From positions 1 to 64,000 of the forward strand of contig JADLAX010000073.1 of NCBI GenBank assembly GCA_020848035.1: DNA of 64,000 bases, written 5' to 3'. The translations under genes were made by a program, and so were the position numbers. Of the stretch, positions 8,468 through 17,317 are shown piece by piece (within the stretch, counting starts at the first letter, position 1; every line of letters begins with the position of its first letter). This DNA is from Anaerolineae bacterium (GTDB taxonomy: Bacteria > Chloroflexota > Anaerolineae > Promineifilales > Promineifilaceae). The notes under the pieces are model-generated. The model did not search any database. It was given only the letters and a program-made list of their open reading frames with translations, and was not told where the DNA came from.

Positions 8468-8496
8468 TACCCGGATGGGGACGGCCGTATTATAAT
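8468..8496 (+). promoter_or_regulatory. Probable promoter of the glycoside hydrolase gene
   Basis: A perfect TATAAT (8491-8496) lies 36 nt upstream of the ATG at 8533, directly after an ACGGCCGT palindrome. The -35 region is weak. The sequence around it is nearly symmetric, so it may also serve the divergent cytochrome gene. Confidence 0.35.
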
Positions 8497-8532
8497 CGAC
8501 GGCGCAACTCATGACGATGAAAGGGATGAAAC

Positions 8533-10320
8533 ATGCATTTGAATTTGAAACATTGGCTGAAACTGCTGATTTTATTTTTGCTGGTTGGGGTGTGGGTGTG
8601 GCCGGAAACGGCCGCTTCGACAGGCTCAGCGGGCATTCCCGCTGCCCTTGCTCAATCCGCCCGTGACCCCCGCTTTGGCGCGGTGGAGTCGTTTTGGGCA
8701 CCGGGCGAAGCGGCTGAATTGGGCGTGGGTTGGGAGCGCATCCTCTTTTACTGGAACGAAATCCAGCCCACCGGCCCCAACGACTGGAACACGCTGCACG
8801 TCCACGAGGAGTGGCTGGCCGAAGCCACCGCTCAGGGGCGGCAGGTCACCGGTCTGCTCAAAAACACGCCCACCTGGGCCACCGACGGTGAACCGGCGTC
8901 CGGCGTGCCGCGCGGCCTCGACTTGCCCATCGACGATCCGGGCAATTTGTGGGCCAACTACACGCGGCGGGTGGCGTCTTACTACAGCGCCCACGGCGTG
9001 CACAACTGGATCATCTGGAATGAGCCAGACATCGCCCCGGACGTGTACGGGCACGAATTTAGCGGCTCGATGGCCGATTATTACCAGCTGGTGAAGGTGG
9101 CTTACCTGTCGATCAAGCAGGTGGACCCCAACGCTAAAATCCACCTGGGCGGCATGACCTACTGGCACGATCCCACCTGGCTGGGCCGCTTCCTGCAAAT
9201 GGTTGCCGCCGATCCCGATGCCGCCGCCAACAATTACTATTTCGACATCATCTCGCTGCACATCTACTTCCGCCCGGAAACGATTCCGCAAATTGTGGGC
9301 AATGCCTTTGCCGCGCAGCAGCAGGCGGGCATTCCCCTGAAGCCGGTCTGGATCAACGAAACCAACGCCCGCCCCAGCACAGACCCCGAATGGCCGGTGC
9401 AGGTGCAGGCGTTTGAGCTGGATTTGGAGCAGCAGGCGTGGTATCTCGTGCAGGCACATGCGCTGGGCTTCTACGCGGGGGCGGGGCGGATTGCGGTGTA
9501 CAAGCTGATCGACATCAACATTTCGCCGGGGGAAGAATCTTGGGGGTTGATACGGCCGTATGACTTCTCCAAACGTCCCGCCTTCTTCGCCTACCAAAAC
9601 ACGATCAAATATCTGGCCGGGTTCACTTACCCGCTGCAGCGCGAGCAGGGTGGCAACTACACCATCGTGCGCTTCAACCGGCCCGAGGGGGTGACGCGGG
9701 TGCTGTGGGCGCGCACTGCCAGCAGCGTCACGCTCAATGTGCCTGCTTTGGGGGAATCGGGTGTGCTGATCGATCCGATCACCGGGGCAGAAACGCCGAT
9801 TACGCCGACGGGCGGCAGCTATTCCGTGCCGCTGGCCGGGGCGCGCTGCGCCGGGGAGTGTTACATGGGCGGTGCGCCCGTGTTCCTGGTGGAAGCGGGT
9901 GTCACTACGGAAGGCGGCTCGACGTCGCCTGCCGCCGTCACATCGAGCGGTGCACCTGCGGCGGGCACGGACAGCGGTACGGCCGTTCCCACCGCCACCG
10001 TTGGCCCCACCGAAACCCCTTATCCGACGGCCACCAATATGATCCCGGTGCCGCTGCCCTCGAACACGCCCACGGTGACGGGTACGGCCGTCCCGCCCAC
10101 GGAAACGCCACCCGCTACCGAGATAGCCGCTGTGCCTACGGCTACAGCAGAAGTGGTTGAAGCTTCCGGGGATGAAGGGGCGATTGTAGAGGTGGACGAT
10201 GTGGTGGCGGGGGAAACGGCCGTAGCCGAATCCCCCGATTCAAACGTAGGTATTTGGCTGCTGGGCGGGGCGGGTGTTGTTGCCCTGGCGGTGGCCTTCA
10301 TCTGGCTCCGCCGCCGCTAA
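8533..10320 (+). CDS. Membrane-anchored extracellular glycoside hydrolase (GH39/GH5-like)
   Basis: The 595-residue protein has an N-terminal signal peptide, a TIM-barrel-type hydrolase domain (about residues 45-390), a Thr/Pro/Glu-rich linker (about 460-560) and a C-terminal transmembrane helix followed by RRR. The likely acid/base is Glu164 in WNEPD and the likely nucleophile Glu276 in INETNA, the clan GH-A arrangement. This suggests a beta-glycosidase acting on polysaccharide at the cell surface. The substrate cannot be told from sequence. The ribosome-binding site is AAGGGATG. A hairpin terminator follows the stop. Confidence 0.75.
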   Translation: MHLNLKHWLKLLILFLLVGVWVWPETAASTGSAGIPAALAQSARDPRFGAVESFWAPGEAAELGVGWERILFYWNEIQPTGPNDWNTLHVHEEWLAEATAQGRQVTGLLKNTPTWATDGEPASGVPRGLDLPIDDPGNLWANYTRRVASYYSAHGVHNWIIWNEPDIAPDVYGHEFSGSMADYYQLVKVAYLSIKQVDPNAKIHLGGMTYWHDPTWLGRFLQMVAADPDAAANNYYFDIISLHIYFRPETIPQIVGNAFAAQQQAGIPLKPVWINETNARPSTDPEWPVQVQAFELDLEQQAWYLVQAHALGFYAGAGRIAVYKLIDINISPGEESWGLIRPYDFSKRPAFFAYQNTIKYLAGFTYPLQREQGGNYTIVRFNRPEGVTRVLWARTASSVTLNVPALGESGVLIDPITGAETPITPTGGSYSVPLAGARCAGECYMGGAPVFLVEAGVTTEGGSTSPAAVTSSGAPAAGTDSGTAVPTATVGPTETPYPTATNMIPVPLPSNTPTVTGTAVPPTETPPATEIAAVPTATAEVVEASGDEGAIVEVDDVVAGETAVAESPDSNVGIWLLGGAGVVALAVAFIWLRRR

Positions 10321-10377
10321 ACCTTACGGAGGAGTGAGCATCCTCAGATGCGAATGTTGCCAAAAGTTGAGTAAGCA

Positions 10378-10406
10378 AAAAATAGCTGGGTTTTCCAGCT
10401 ATTTTT
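10378..10406. terminator. Bidirectional intrinsic terminator
   Basis: Arms AAAAATAGCTGG (10378-10389) and CCAGCTATTTTT (10395-10406) enclose a 5-nt loop, giving a T-run on each strand. It sits between the convergent glycoside hydrolase gene and brnA and can serve both. Confidence 0.85.
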
Positions 10407-10416
10407 ATTCATCCAA

Positions 10417-10692
10417 TCATGGTGAAGGTGGACTCACCTGTCTGATCTTGGGAAATTCTTCTTGGAGAATACGGCGGAGGGCAGACTCAGTTACGGGTTT
10501 CTCGGCGTTTTGCCCTAAATATTCTTTGAGTGCCTCGTTGATCAGGGTCTGATACCCTGTTCCGGCCGCCTCGCCTCTGGCGCGAAACGCTTCAAGGATA
10601 GCATCATCAAGATAAATTGTTATGCGGGTTTTCCCCTTGCTGGAAATAACAGCGCCCCGTTTTCCTTTGGAGAAATCATATTCATCCTTCAT
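10417..10692 (-). CDS. brnA: BrnA family antitoxin
   Basis: The 91-residue product matches the BrnA pattern: an N-terminal KDEYDFSKGKRG, then a ribbon-helix-helix DNA-binding core with TRITIYLDDAILEAFRARGE and GYQTLINEALKEYL. BrnA neutralises the BrnT RNase and represses the operon. It overlaps the end of brnT by 11 nt, the usual toxin-first order of this system. The C-terminal tail (about 25 residues) is acidic and Pro-rich and may be the toxin-binding arm. Confidence 0.85.
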   Translation of the reverse strand: MKDEYDFSKGKRGAVISSKGKTRITIYLDDAILEAFRARGEAAGTGYQTLINEALKEYLGQNAEKPVTESALRRILQEEFPKIRQVSPPSP

Positions 10693-10948
10693 ATACTTTT
10701 ACCTCATGAGCGGTGGCTTGCCGGGCAGAAATGAGCCTGATTTCTTCACCACGAAATGTGTAAACCACAACAAGCAGATAATTTGCACTGCTCATCCCAA
10801 CAGCAATCCACCTTTCCTCTTGTGCAGAATCCGAGTCTTCCATGTGAATTGCCAGCGGATCGTAGAAAACACCTTCCGCGTCAGCAAAGGAAACGTTGTG
10901 CTTCTTAAAATTGCTCTTTGCCTTAGCGGGATCGAATTGAAATTTCAT
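10682..10948 (-). CDS. brnT: BrnT family RNase toxin
   Basis: The 88-residue protein has the BrnT features: FQFDPAKAKSNFKKHNVSFADAE, an FYDP segment, ERWIAVGM, and the C-terminal RLISARQATAHEVKVYE, which carries residues typical of the RelE-like RNase fold. It is a type II toxin that cleaves RNA and arrests translation. It is first in the brnT-brnA unit. A direct repeat about 16 nt upstream is a plausible operator for BrnA. Confidence 0.85.
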   Translation of the reverse strand: MKFQFDPAKAKSNFKKHNVSFADAEGVFYDPLAIHMEDSDSAQEERWIAVGMSSANYLLVVVYTFRGEEIRLISARQATAHEVKVYEG

Positions 10949-10963
10949 CTTTGAATCAAGATT

Positions 10964-10979
10964 GTATGCACAGTATGCA
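10964..10979 (-). promoter_or_regulatory. Candidate BrnA operator
   Basis: The 7-bp word GTATGCA occurs at 10964-10970 and again at 10973-10979, a 9-bp spacing just upstream of brnT. Ribbon-helix-helix repressors often bind such closely spaced short repeats. Binding is inferred only from position. Confidence 0.35.
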
Positions 10980-11055
10980 TATATGTCAATGGCAGCGATG
11001 TGAAAGTGGCTGGTTACTGCTGATTTTTCCCTGGCTATCTGGCAGAAAAACGATA

Positions 11056-11126
11056 GGACACGGATTCACACAGATTTTCACAGATTAAACCATCTTATCT
11101 GTGTTCATCTGTGAAAATCTGTGTCC
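11056..11126. repeat. CACAGAT-word inverted repeat
   Basis: CACAGATTTTCACAGAT (11069-11085) is complementary to ATCTGTGAAAATCTGTG (11109-11125). A related element lies at 61.88-61.95 kb. It is an intergenic hairpin between serA and brnT and probably helps end the serA transcript. Confidence 0.75.
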
Positions 11127-11190
11127 CATTTCTCCATCTTAAATTAATGTCGAGTAGCTAGATTTTTCTCAGTTACCCGCCACTTTTAGT

Positions 11191-12774
11191 TTACAGGTTG
11201 ATCAGCTTTACCTGGGTGACGGCCGGGATTTTGTTTAAGGCATCCAGCACTTCTTTGCCGGGTTCGCTGTCCAGGTTGATGAACGACAGCGCCTCACCGC
11301 CGGGCTTGTCGCGGCCCATGCGCCACTCGGCGATGTTGACCTCGTAGGCAGACAAAATGGTGCCAACCTGCCCGATGACGCCGTAGACGTCTTTGTTTTG
11401 CATCACCAGCACATAGCCGTCGGGGCGGGCGTCGAGCTTGTAGTTGTCTACCTGGACAATGCGCGGTTCTGCCCCGCCAAACAGCATGCCCGCCAGGGTG
11501 CGCTCACCGCCGTCCCAGGTGACCCGGCAGGTGATGAGGTTGGCAAAATCCAGCGAGCTGGCGGCCTTGGTTTGAGCCACGGAGATGCCGTTTTCTTCGG
11601 CCAGCAGGGGGGCGTTGATGTAGTTTACCTGCTCGCTGATCGATTTTTCCAGGATGCCCTTGAGCAGCCCGGCGGCAATCGGTTTGATGAGTTCTTTGAC
11701 GGTATCGCCGCGCACTTCAATTTCGACGCGGCGCACGGGGCCATCGGCCAGGTAGCAATGCAGTTTGCCCAACTTGGCACCGAGCTCCATATACGGCCGT
11801 GTTTCGGCAAAATCCAGCCCGGCTTCAAAAGGCAGGTTCACCGCATTGCGGAAATCGGTGCCGCGCAGGGCATCGAGCACCTGGTCCACAATCTGGGTGG
11901 CCACGTCGCGCTGCGCTTCTTCGGTGCTGGCGCCCAGGTGGGGCGTGTGAATGACGTTGGGCAGGCCGATCAGCGGATTGTTTTCCGGTGGCTCTTTTTG
12001 GTAGACGTCGATAGCGGCCGTTTTGATCTGGCCATTTTTCAACCCTTCCGCCAGCGCGGCTTCATCGATCAGCTTGCCGCGCGCCGCGTTGATCAAAATC
12101 ATGCCTGGCTTCATCTGGGCGATGGTTTGGGCGTTGATCATCTTCTCGGTTTCGGGCATGAGGGCCGTGTGCAGGGTCATGTAGTCAGATTGGGCCAGCA
12201 GATCGTCCAGGTCCACCAGGGTGACGCCCAATTCCTGGCCCACTTCTTCGGACACGTACGGGTCGTAAGCCAAAATTTCCATGCCAAACGCCTGGGCTCG
12301 TTTGGCCACCAAACGGCCGATTCGGCCAAAGCCCACAATGCCCAACGTTTTGCGGTACAGCTCGGTACCCACAAACTGCGAGCGTTTCCATTCGCCCGCT
12401 TTGACCGAGGCGTGGGCCTGCGCGGTGTGGCGGCTGGCGGCCAGCATCAGGGCAATCGCCTGTTCAGCGGTGGCGATGCTGTTGGCCCCTGGCGTGTTCA
12501 TGACGATAATGCCGCGCAGCGTGGCGGCACGCACGTCTACGTTATCGACGCCCATCCCGGCGCGACCCACCACCTTGAGTTTTGTGCCCGCTTTTAGCAC
12601 GTCGGCCGTGGCTTTTGTGTCGCTGCGGACGATCAGGGCGTCGTATTCCGGCAGGATGGCCATCAGCTCTTCTTTGCTGAGGCCGGGTTTCATGTCGTAG
12701 TGGGCATCCTTGGCCAGATTGAGCCGATCTAGCCCGGCTTGCCCCAGTTTGTCTGAGATCAATATTTTGAACAT
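11191..12774 (-). CDS. serA: D-3-phosphoglycerate dehydrogenase
   Basis: SerA oxidises 3-phosphoglycerate to 3-phosphohydroxypyruvate, the first step of serine synthesis, in the cytoplasm. The 527-residue length matches the long form: catalytic and NAD domains (GIVGFGRIG near 145-153, TPHLGAST with the catalytic His near 280), an intervening ASB domain (about 315-450) and a C-terminal ACT domain (about 455-527) that usually mediates serine feedback. Arg and Glu of the 2-hydroxyacid dehydrogenase triad are present in NAARGKLIDEAAL and nearby. It appears monocistronic, with a TATAAT promoter about 75 nt upstream. Confidence 0.95.
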   Translation of the reverse strand: MFKILISDKLGQAGLDRLNLAKDAHYDMKPGLSKEELMAILPEYDALIVRSDTKATADVLKAGTKLKVVGRAGMGVDNVDVRAATLRGIIVMNTPGANSIATAEQAIALMLAASRHTAQAHASVKAGEWKRSQFVGTELYRKTLGIVGFGRIGRLVAKRAQAFGMEILAYDPYVSEEVGQELGVTLVDLDDLLAQSDYMTLHTALMPETEKMINAQTIAQMKPGMILINAARGKLIDEAALAEGLKNGQIKTAAIDVYQKEPPENNPLIGLPNVIHTPHLGASTEEAQRDVATQIVDQVLDALRGTDFRNAVNLPFEAGLDFAETRPYMELGAKLGKLHCYLADGPVRRVEIEVRGDTVKELIKPIAAGLLKGILEKSISEQVNYINAPLLAEENGISVAQTKAASSLDFANLITCRVTWDGGERTLAGMLFGGAEPRIVQVDNYKLDARPDGYVLVMQNKDVYGVIGQVGTILSAYEVNIAEWRMGRDKPGGEALSFINLDSEPGKEVLDALNKIPAVTQVKLINL

Positions 12775-12844
12775 AGGTCTCCCTTTGTTTTGTTAAGACG
12801 GTTAGTTTGGTGCTTTTTGCATGGGTGGGTAACGTGCTGCTGGA

Positions 12845-12872
12845 ATTATAGTCGGGCTCAGGTGTGGGGCAA
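12845..12872 (-). promoter_or_regulatory. Probable serA promoter
   Basis: Reading leftward, TTGCCC (12872-12867) and a perfect TATAAT (12850-12845) are separated by 16 bp, about 75 nt before the serA start. This resembles a housekeeping sigma promoter. No operator is evident. Confidence 0.5.
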
Positions 12873-12892
12873 ACGTTGGGCGGGGGGAAGTA

Positions 12893-12950
12893 ATTGGGTA
12901 ATTGGGTAATTAAGCCAGTCAATCACCCAATTACTCAATTACCTAATTAC
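12893..12950. repeat. AATTGGGT-word inverted repeat
   Basis: Iterated GTAATTGGGT words face iterated ACCCAATTAC words around a short GCCAGTC loop. The hairpin overlaps the last codons of the CYTH gene. Related elements occur at 31.84, 42.86 and 50.2 kb. Confidence 0.8.
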
Positions 12951-13491
12951 AAATTCCCCTCAGGAGCTGCTGGCACTGTATTTCCGTTAACCCCACCAGC
13001 TCCCCGCCCGTAAAACGCGGATCTTCGGTGACTTCGCGCCGGGCGAAGGTGGGCGTGGGGATGGCCAGCAGGCTGGCGATGTCTGGCTGTTCGATTTCGG
13101 CCAGGACCAGCCCGGTGAGATTGCCCTGGAATTGATCGATGCTGAAGGAGAAACGGCCGTCCCTCAACTTATACCTTCTCTTCACCAACACGTTGGCAGG
13201 CAGCGTCTCCAGCAGCGCATAACTCGCCTCATCCAGGTAAAAATTGGTGATCGTCGTGGCGTACGCCGTTTGATCGGTCGCCTGGTATTTTTGCGTCAGC
13301 TTCAGCGCCGTCACCTGGTCGCTGGCATCGCTCATGCGGCGCAGGCGCAGCGGCGTGCCTCTGAGGTAGCGGTCCTCGATGAGCTGGTACGCCTGGCTGT
13401 TTTGCAGCGCTTCGGGCAAGCTGGCCAGCAGCCAGCGGCGTTCCAGTTCAAATTGGGCGTATTTGTGGGCCATACTTTTAGGGGGCGACAA
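12943..13491 (-). CDS. CYTH domain protein
   Basis: The 182-residue protein has a variant of the CYTH motif at its N-terminus (FELERRWLL), paired Arg residues (PLRLRRM), KLTQKY and a late AEIEQ strand, consistent with the triphosphate tunnel fold. Family members hydrolyse triphosphates or cyclise ATP; the substrate is not predictable here. The listed start is a TTG; an ATG at 13473 gives a protein beginning MAHKYAQFELE and may be the real one, although neither has a clear ribosome-binding site. The last codons fall within a hairpin repeat. The acetyltransferase gene just upstream faces the same way and is probably co-transcribed. Confidence 0.7.
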   Translation of the reverse strand: MSPPKSMAHKYAQFELERRWLLASLPEALQNSQAYQLIEDRYLRGTPLRLRRMSDASDQVTALKLTQKYQATDQTAYATTITNFYLDEASYALLETLPANVLVKRRYKLRDGRFSFSIDQFQGNLTGLVLAEIEQPDIASLLAIPTPTFARREVTEDPRFTGGELVGLTEIQCQQLLRGICN

Positions 13492-13499
13492 CGAATGGG

Positions 13500-14012
13500 T
13501 TAAACGCCAGCAAACAGCGGATGATAAAACACCGTGCCCTGCTTGCCTTGCAGCGCTCCCGGCACCAGCTCCAGCACCATAAATGCTTCGACCGGGGCGT
13601 TAAACTGGCAGTGCAGGCCGTGCGGGGCGGAGGGCATGAAGCCAAAGCGCGGATAGTAGCTGGGATGGCCCAGCACAAAGGCCAACTCATACCCGGCTTC
13701 CCGGCACGCTTCAATGCCTTGGCGGCACAAGGCTGAGCCGATGCCTGCTTTTTGATGGTGGGGTGAGACAGCGATGGGGCCGAGGGCAACGGCCGTAAAC
13801 TCCCCAGCCTCACTTTTCACCGCCACCGGCGAAAACAGAACGTGCCCCACCAGTTCATCATCCAGCAGGGCCACCAGGGAAATGGCCTCTACGCCGGCTT
13901 GCTGTAATTTTTGCACCAGATCCGCTTCGGCGGGGCGGCCAAAGGCGGCGGCTTCAACTTCGTATACTTTTGCGGCATCAACGGCCGTTTCCCAACGAAT
14001 TGTCATTGTCAT
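13500..14012 (-). CDS. GNAT family N-acetyltransferase (YhbS-like)
   Basis: The product shows the GNAT fold pattern: VGHVLFSPV (strand 4), ALGPIAVSPHHQKAGIGSAL (acetyl-CoA pyrophosphate loop, Q-x-x-G-I-G) and FVLGHPSYYPRFGFMPS, typical of YhbS-like enzymes. It acetylates an unknown amine using acetyl-CoA. I chose ATG 14012; the open frame runs to 14045 but those codons carry no family sequence. It lies upstream of the CYTH gene in the same orientation. Confidence 0.75.
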   Translation of the reverse strand: MTMTIRWETAVDAAKVYEVEAAAFGRPAEADLVQKLQQAGVEAISLVALLDDELVGHVLFSPVAVKSEAGEFTAVALGPIAVSPHHQKAGIGSALCRQGIEACREAGYELAFVLGHPSYYPRFGFMPSAPHGLHCQFNAPVEAFMVLELVPGALQGKQGTVFYHPLFAGV

Positions 14013-14084
14013 ACCGCAATCATAGCCCCGTCGCCGCCCAGACACAAAAAATCCGCGTCCTCCGCGTTCATCCGCGTCCCATTT

Positions 14085-16496
14085 TTAAGCGTAGGCCAAA
14101 CTCTCCCGCACGCTGATGCGGATGGCCTGCCGGGCGGGCCAGAGGGCGGCCAGCACCGAAATGAGGATGATCGAGACGAGCCAGATAAGAACGGCCGTCC
14201 CGTTAAACGCAAAATCCAAATCAATCTCCAGCATCGTTTGCCCCAGCAGGCGGGCCAGCGGCTGGCTGATGAAAAACGCCAGCGGCACGGCCACCAGCCA
14301 GCTCAGCACCCCTTGCAGCACGCCTTCCATAATGAACAGCGAAATGATCGTGGGCGACCGTGCCCCAATCGCCCGCATGACGCCGATTTCGCGGGTGCGC
14401 TCCACCACGCTGATGCCCAGCGAGCCCATCAGCCCCATGCCGCCCACCGTGGCCACCAGCGAGGCCAGGCTGATAAACATGCCCACAATCGGGAAAAACT
14501 GGTTCTCGATTTCCAGCCGCTCCTCCGCCTTGGTGGCGCTGGTGAACAGGTCGATGTCCATGTTGCGCGCTTCGAACATGTTTTGCAGATCGGTGGCAAC
14601 GGCCGTTACTACCCCCTCATCCTGGCTGTCCGTCTGCACGTACAGCAGCGATGCCCGGTCCACCTGGCCGATGGCGTCCATGACGGCAGGCAGCGGCGCG
14701 TACAGCGCCTCGGTGACAAAGCCGCCGCCGTAGACCACCTTGTAGGTGCCCACCACCAGCCATTCCGCCTCGCCCTGGTTGCCCAAATCCAGCCGAATGG
14801 TATCCCCCACGCCGATGCGGTTTTCGTTGGCCGTCTCCTGGCTGATGATCAGCACCCGTTCGTCGCCCGGTTGCAGCCAACGGCCGTTTACAATTAACGG
14901 CCGCTGCATCTCCGTCTCAATCGGAATGCCCGTTAGCTGCGCGCCCAGTCCCGCCGAATCTTGCAGCCGCTCCCCTTCGCGCAAAATGGTGGCGTTGCGG
15001 GCATACCACGCTTCAGCGTAGGCCACACCTGGCAGCTCTTCGGCCAGCGTTGCCACTTCGTTGGCCCGCTGCACCTCGCCAAAACCGAGGCGAATGTCGT
15101 AGCCGCGCCGGGCCAAATCATTGTCCAGCGTGTGGTTTACGGAAGAGATGAGGCTCATCACCACCAAAAACATGACGCCAGCGGTGATGAGCACCAGCAG
15201 CGTCAGCAGCAGCCGCCCTTTGCGGCGGAACATGTTGCCCAGCGCCAGCGGGTAGGGCGAGGGCAGCAGGCGGGTGGCAGTGTGTTCCACAAATTGGTCC
15301 AGGCGGCTGTTGCCAAAATCCGCGCCCAGGCCGTAGGAGGCAATTGCTTCGCGCACGGTGATGGCCGCTCCTTTGAGAACGGGCCAGAGGGCGGCGAGGA
15401 GAGGAACGGCCGTTGCGGCCACCACCTGCCACCACACCGCCTGCGGCGAAAAACGAAACGTGTTGTATTCGATGTTGAACAAATTGAGAAACCAGCGGCT
15501 GCTGTAAAACGCCGTCAGCGCCCCCAGCGGCAGCGAGATGAGCAGCGCCAGCAGTCCGTACACGCCAATCTCGGCCAGGTACAGCCGCACGATCGTGCCC
15601 GACTGACCACCAATCGCCTTGATGACGCCAATCTGGTCGGTTTGCTGGGTGATGAGCGCCGTCATCGTGTTGGTTACCAGCACCACGCTGAGGAAGAGCG
15701 AGACGACGGCCATCAGCTGCAAAACGAGCATGACACCCTCGACAAACATGCGCCCCCAATGCTCGTCTGGCTCCTGGTAGATGGTGACGGCGACGTTGAA
15801 CCCCTGGTCGGCCAATCGCGCCCGAATGTCCCCGGCAATCTCCTCGGCAAAGTCGCGGCTGTACGGCTCCACCTGCACCAGGAGCTGGTTGTAGCGGTCT
15901 TCGGGGATGCCAAAGCGGGCCAGCCCGTCGCCATCGGTGAAGAAGTATGCCTGGCCGCCAAACGGGGGCGGCTGCACAAACGGATGGCGCACGGTGCCGT
16001 TGATGGTGAAGGCGCGGTCGCTGTTGGGCAGCTCAAAAATGATTTCGTCGCCCAGATTGGCGTCGAAATATTGGCTTGTCAGCCGCTCCACGCCGATTTC
16101 CAGATCGTCGGGCCACGCGCCGCTGGTCAGCCGCATCATGTCGAAGGTCTGGTTGTCGTAGTCGGGGCGCATCACCAGGCTGCCGGATTGCCACGGCGCG
16201 TCTTCGCCCTGCTTGAAGCGCACGGTGATCAGGTTGACCGGGTCCACGTCCACCACGCCGGGCAGGTCGGCTAAATCGTCGGCGGTGGCTTCATCGACCA
16301 GATCGCGCAGGATGATGTTGAGGTGGGACGGGGTGACGGCGCGATGGGCGGCGTCCATGCCGCTGAGCAGCTGATCAACCATGCCAAAGATTGCGCCAAT
16401 GGCAAAAACGCCCGCGGCGATGCTGAGGATGGCCAGCAGGGTGCGGGTTTTGCTGTGCCACAGGTCAAACCATGCTTTGTGCCAGAGGACGCTCAT
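14085..16496 (-). CDS. ABC transporter permease with two FtsX domains (MacB/LolE-like)
   Basis: The 803-residue membrane protein begins with a transmembrane segment (LLAILSIAAGVFAIGAIFG), followed by an extracytoplasmic MacB-PCD-type domain, three helices near 260-380, a second extracytoplasmic domain and a final FtsX block near 670-800. This duplicated layout fits exporters of lipoproteins, peptides or toxic compounds that work by mechanotransmission. It overlaps its ATPase gene by 4 nt (ATGA), indicating an operon. The substrate is unknown. Confidence 0.8.
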   Translation of the reverse strand: MSVLWHKAWFDLWHSKTRTLLAILSIAAGVFAIGAIFGMVDQLLSGMDAAHRAVTPSHLNIILRDLVDEATADDLADLPGVVDVDPVNLITVRFKQGEDAPWQSGSLVMRPDYDNQTFDMMRLTSGAWPDDLEIGVERLTSQYFDANLGDEIIFELPNSDRAFTINGTVRHPFVQPPPFGGQAYFFTDGDGLARFGIPEDRYNQLLVQVEPYSRDFAEEIAGDIRARLADQGFNVAVTIYQEPDEHWGRMFVEGVMLVLQLMAVVSLFLSVVLVTNTMTALITQQTDQIGVIKAIGGQSGTIVRLYLAEIGVYGLLALLISLPLGALTAFYSSRWFLNLFNIEYNTFRFSPQAVWWQVVAATAVPLLAALWPVLKGAAITVREAIASYGLGADFGNSRLDQFVEHTATRLLPSPYPLALGNMFRRKGRLLLTLLVLITAGVMFLVVMSLISSVNHTLDNDLARRGYDIRLGFGEVQRANEVATLAEELPGVAYAEAWYARNATILREGERLQDSAGLGAQLTGIPIETEMQRPLIVNGRWLQPGDERVLIISQETANENRIGVGDTIRLDLGNQGEAEWLVVGTYKVVYGGGFVTEALYAPLPAVMDAIGQVDRASLLYVQTDSQDEGVVTAVATDLQNMFEARNMDIDLFTSATKAEERLEIENQFFPIVGMFISLASLVATVGGMGLMGSLGISVVERTREIGVMRAIGARSPTIISLFIMEGVLQGVLSWLVAVPLAFFISQPLARLLGQTMLEIDLDFAFNGTAVLIWLVSIILISVLAALWPARQAIRISVRESLAYA

Positions 16497-17215
16497 ACAG
16501 TTTCTGCCAGTTCGGGAGCTAATTCGGCGGTGGGTTGCAGGCGAGTGTCTTGGGCGATACGGCCGTTCACAATTTCCACCACCCGCTGTGCCTGGTTGGC
16601 CAGCGTTTTGTCGTGGGTCACCATGATCAGCGTCTTGCCCTGGTCGATCAGGTGGCTGAACAGGTCGAAAACGGCCGTTGACGTCTGCACATCCAAATTC
16701 CCCGTCGGCTCGTCGGCGACGATGAGCGGCGGGTCGTTGGCCAGGGCGCGGGCGATGGCGGCGCGCTGCTGCTGCCCGCCGGACACCGCGCCGGGCAGCT
16801 TGTGCGCCTGGTCGGCCAGTCCCACCATTTCCAGCAGGTGCAGGCCGCGTTCCCGCCGCCGGGCGGGCGGCAGGGTGCGGGCGAAATCCATCGGCAGCAT
16901 GACGTTTTGCAGCAGGCTGAGGGCGGGCAGCAGTTGGAAAAACTGGAAGACGATGCCCAGCGCTTCGCCGCGCCAGGCTGCCAGTTCGTTTTCGCTGAGA
17001 TTGGGGAGGGAACGGCCGTTGACCACCACACGGCCGCTGGTCGGATGGTCAATGCCGGTAATCATGTTCAGCAAGGTCGATTTGCCGTTGCCCGACGGCC
17101 CCACGATGGCCACAAACTCCCCGGCGGCAATCTCCAGGTCAATCCCGCGCAGCACCTCAATCTCTTCATCGCCGACGGTAAAATTTTTGGTTACGTTTTC
17201 CAGTTTAACAATCAT
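16493..17215 (-). CDS. ABC transporter ATP-binding protein (MacB/LolD-like)
   Basis: The 240-residue ATPase has Walker A (GPSGNGKST, about 40-48), a Q-loop in FQFFQLLP, the signature VSGGQQQRAAIARAL, Walker B (LIVADEPTGNLD) and an H-loop His in MVTHD. It belongs to the LolD/MacB group that pairs with FtsX-type permeases. Its stop overlaps the start of the permease gene by 4 nt. It powers the cognate exporter at the cytoplasmic face. Confidence 0.9.
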   Translation of the reverse strand: MIVKLENVTKNFTVGDEEIEVLRGIDLEIAAGEFVAIVGPSGNGKSTLLNMITGIDHPTSGRVVVNGRSLPNLSENELAAWRGEALGIVFQFFQLLPALSLLQNVMLPMDFARTLPPARRRERGLHLLEMVGLADQAHKLPGAVSGGQQQRAAIARALANDPPLIVADEPTGNLDVQTSTAVFDLFSHLIDQGKTLIMVTHDKTLANQAQRVVEIVNGRIAQDTRLQPTAELAPELAETV

Positions 17216-17226
17216 AAGAGCCTCAG

Positions 17227-17307
17227 ACCCTCACCCCAGCCCTCTCCCTGGGAGGGAGAGGGAGTCAGGTCCCCTCCCCCTCCCAGGGGGAGGGCCAGGG
17301 TGGGGGT
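17227..17307. repeat. Dispersed 80-bp repeat (CCCTCACCCCAGCCCTCTCCC family)
   Basis: This intergenic repeat, with internal GGGAGAGGG / CCCTCTCCC complementarity, recurs at 47305-47384 and 63292-63372. It lies between the carotenoid oxygenase and ABC ATPase genes. Confidence 0.85.
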
Positions 17308-17317
17308 CGATTTGCGG

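Noticed and set aside
11398..12597. Plus-strand frame of 399 codons opposite serA
   Set aside because: SerA is unambiguous on the minus strand. The His/Gln/Val-rich antisense product is typical of shadow frames.
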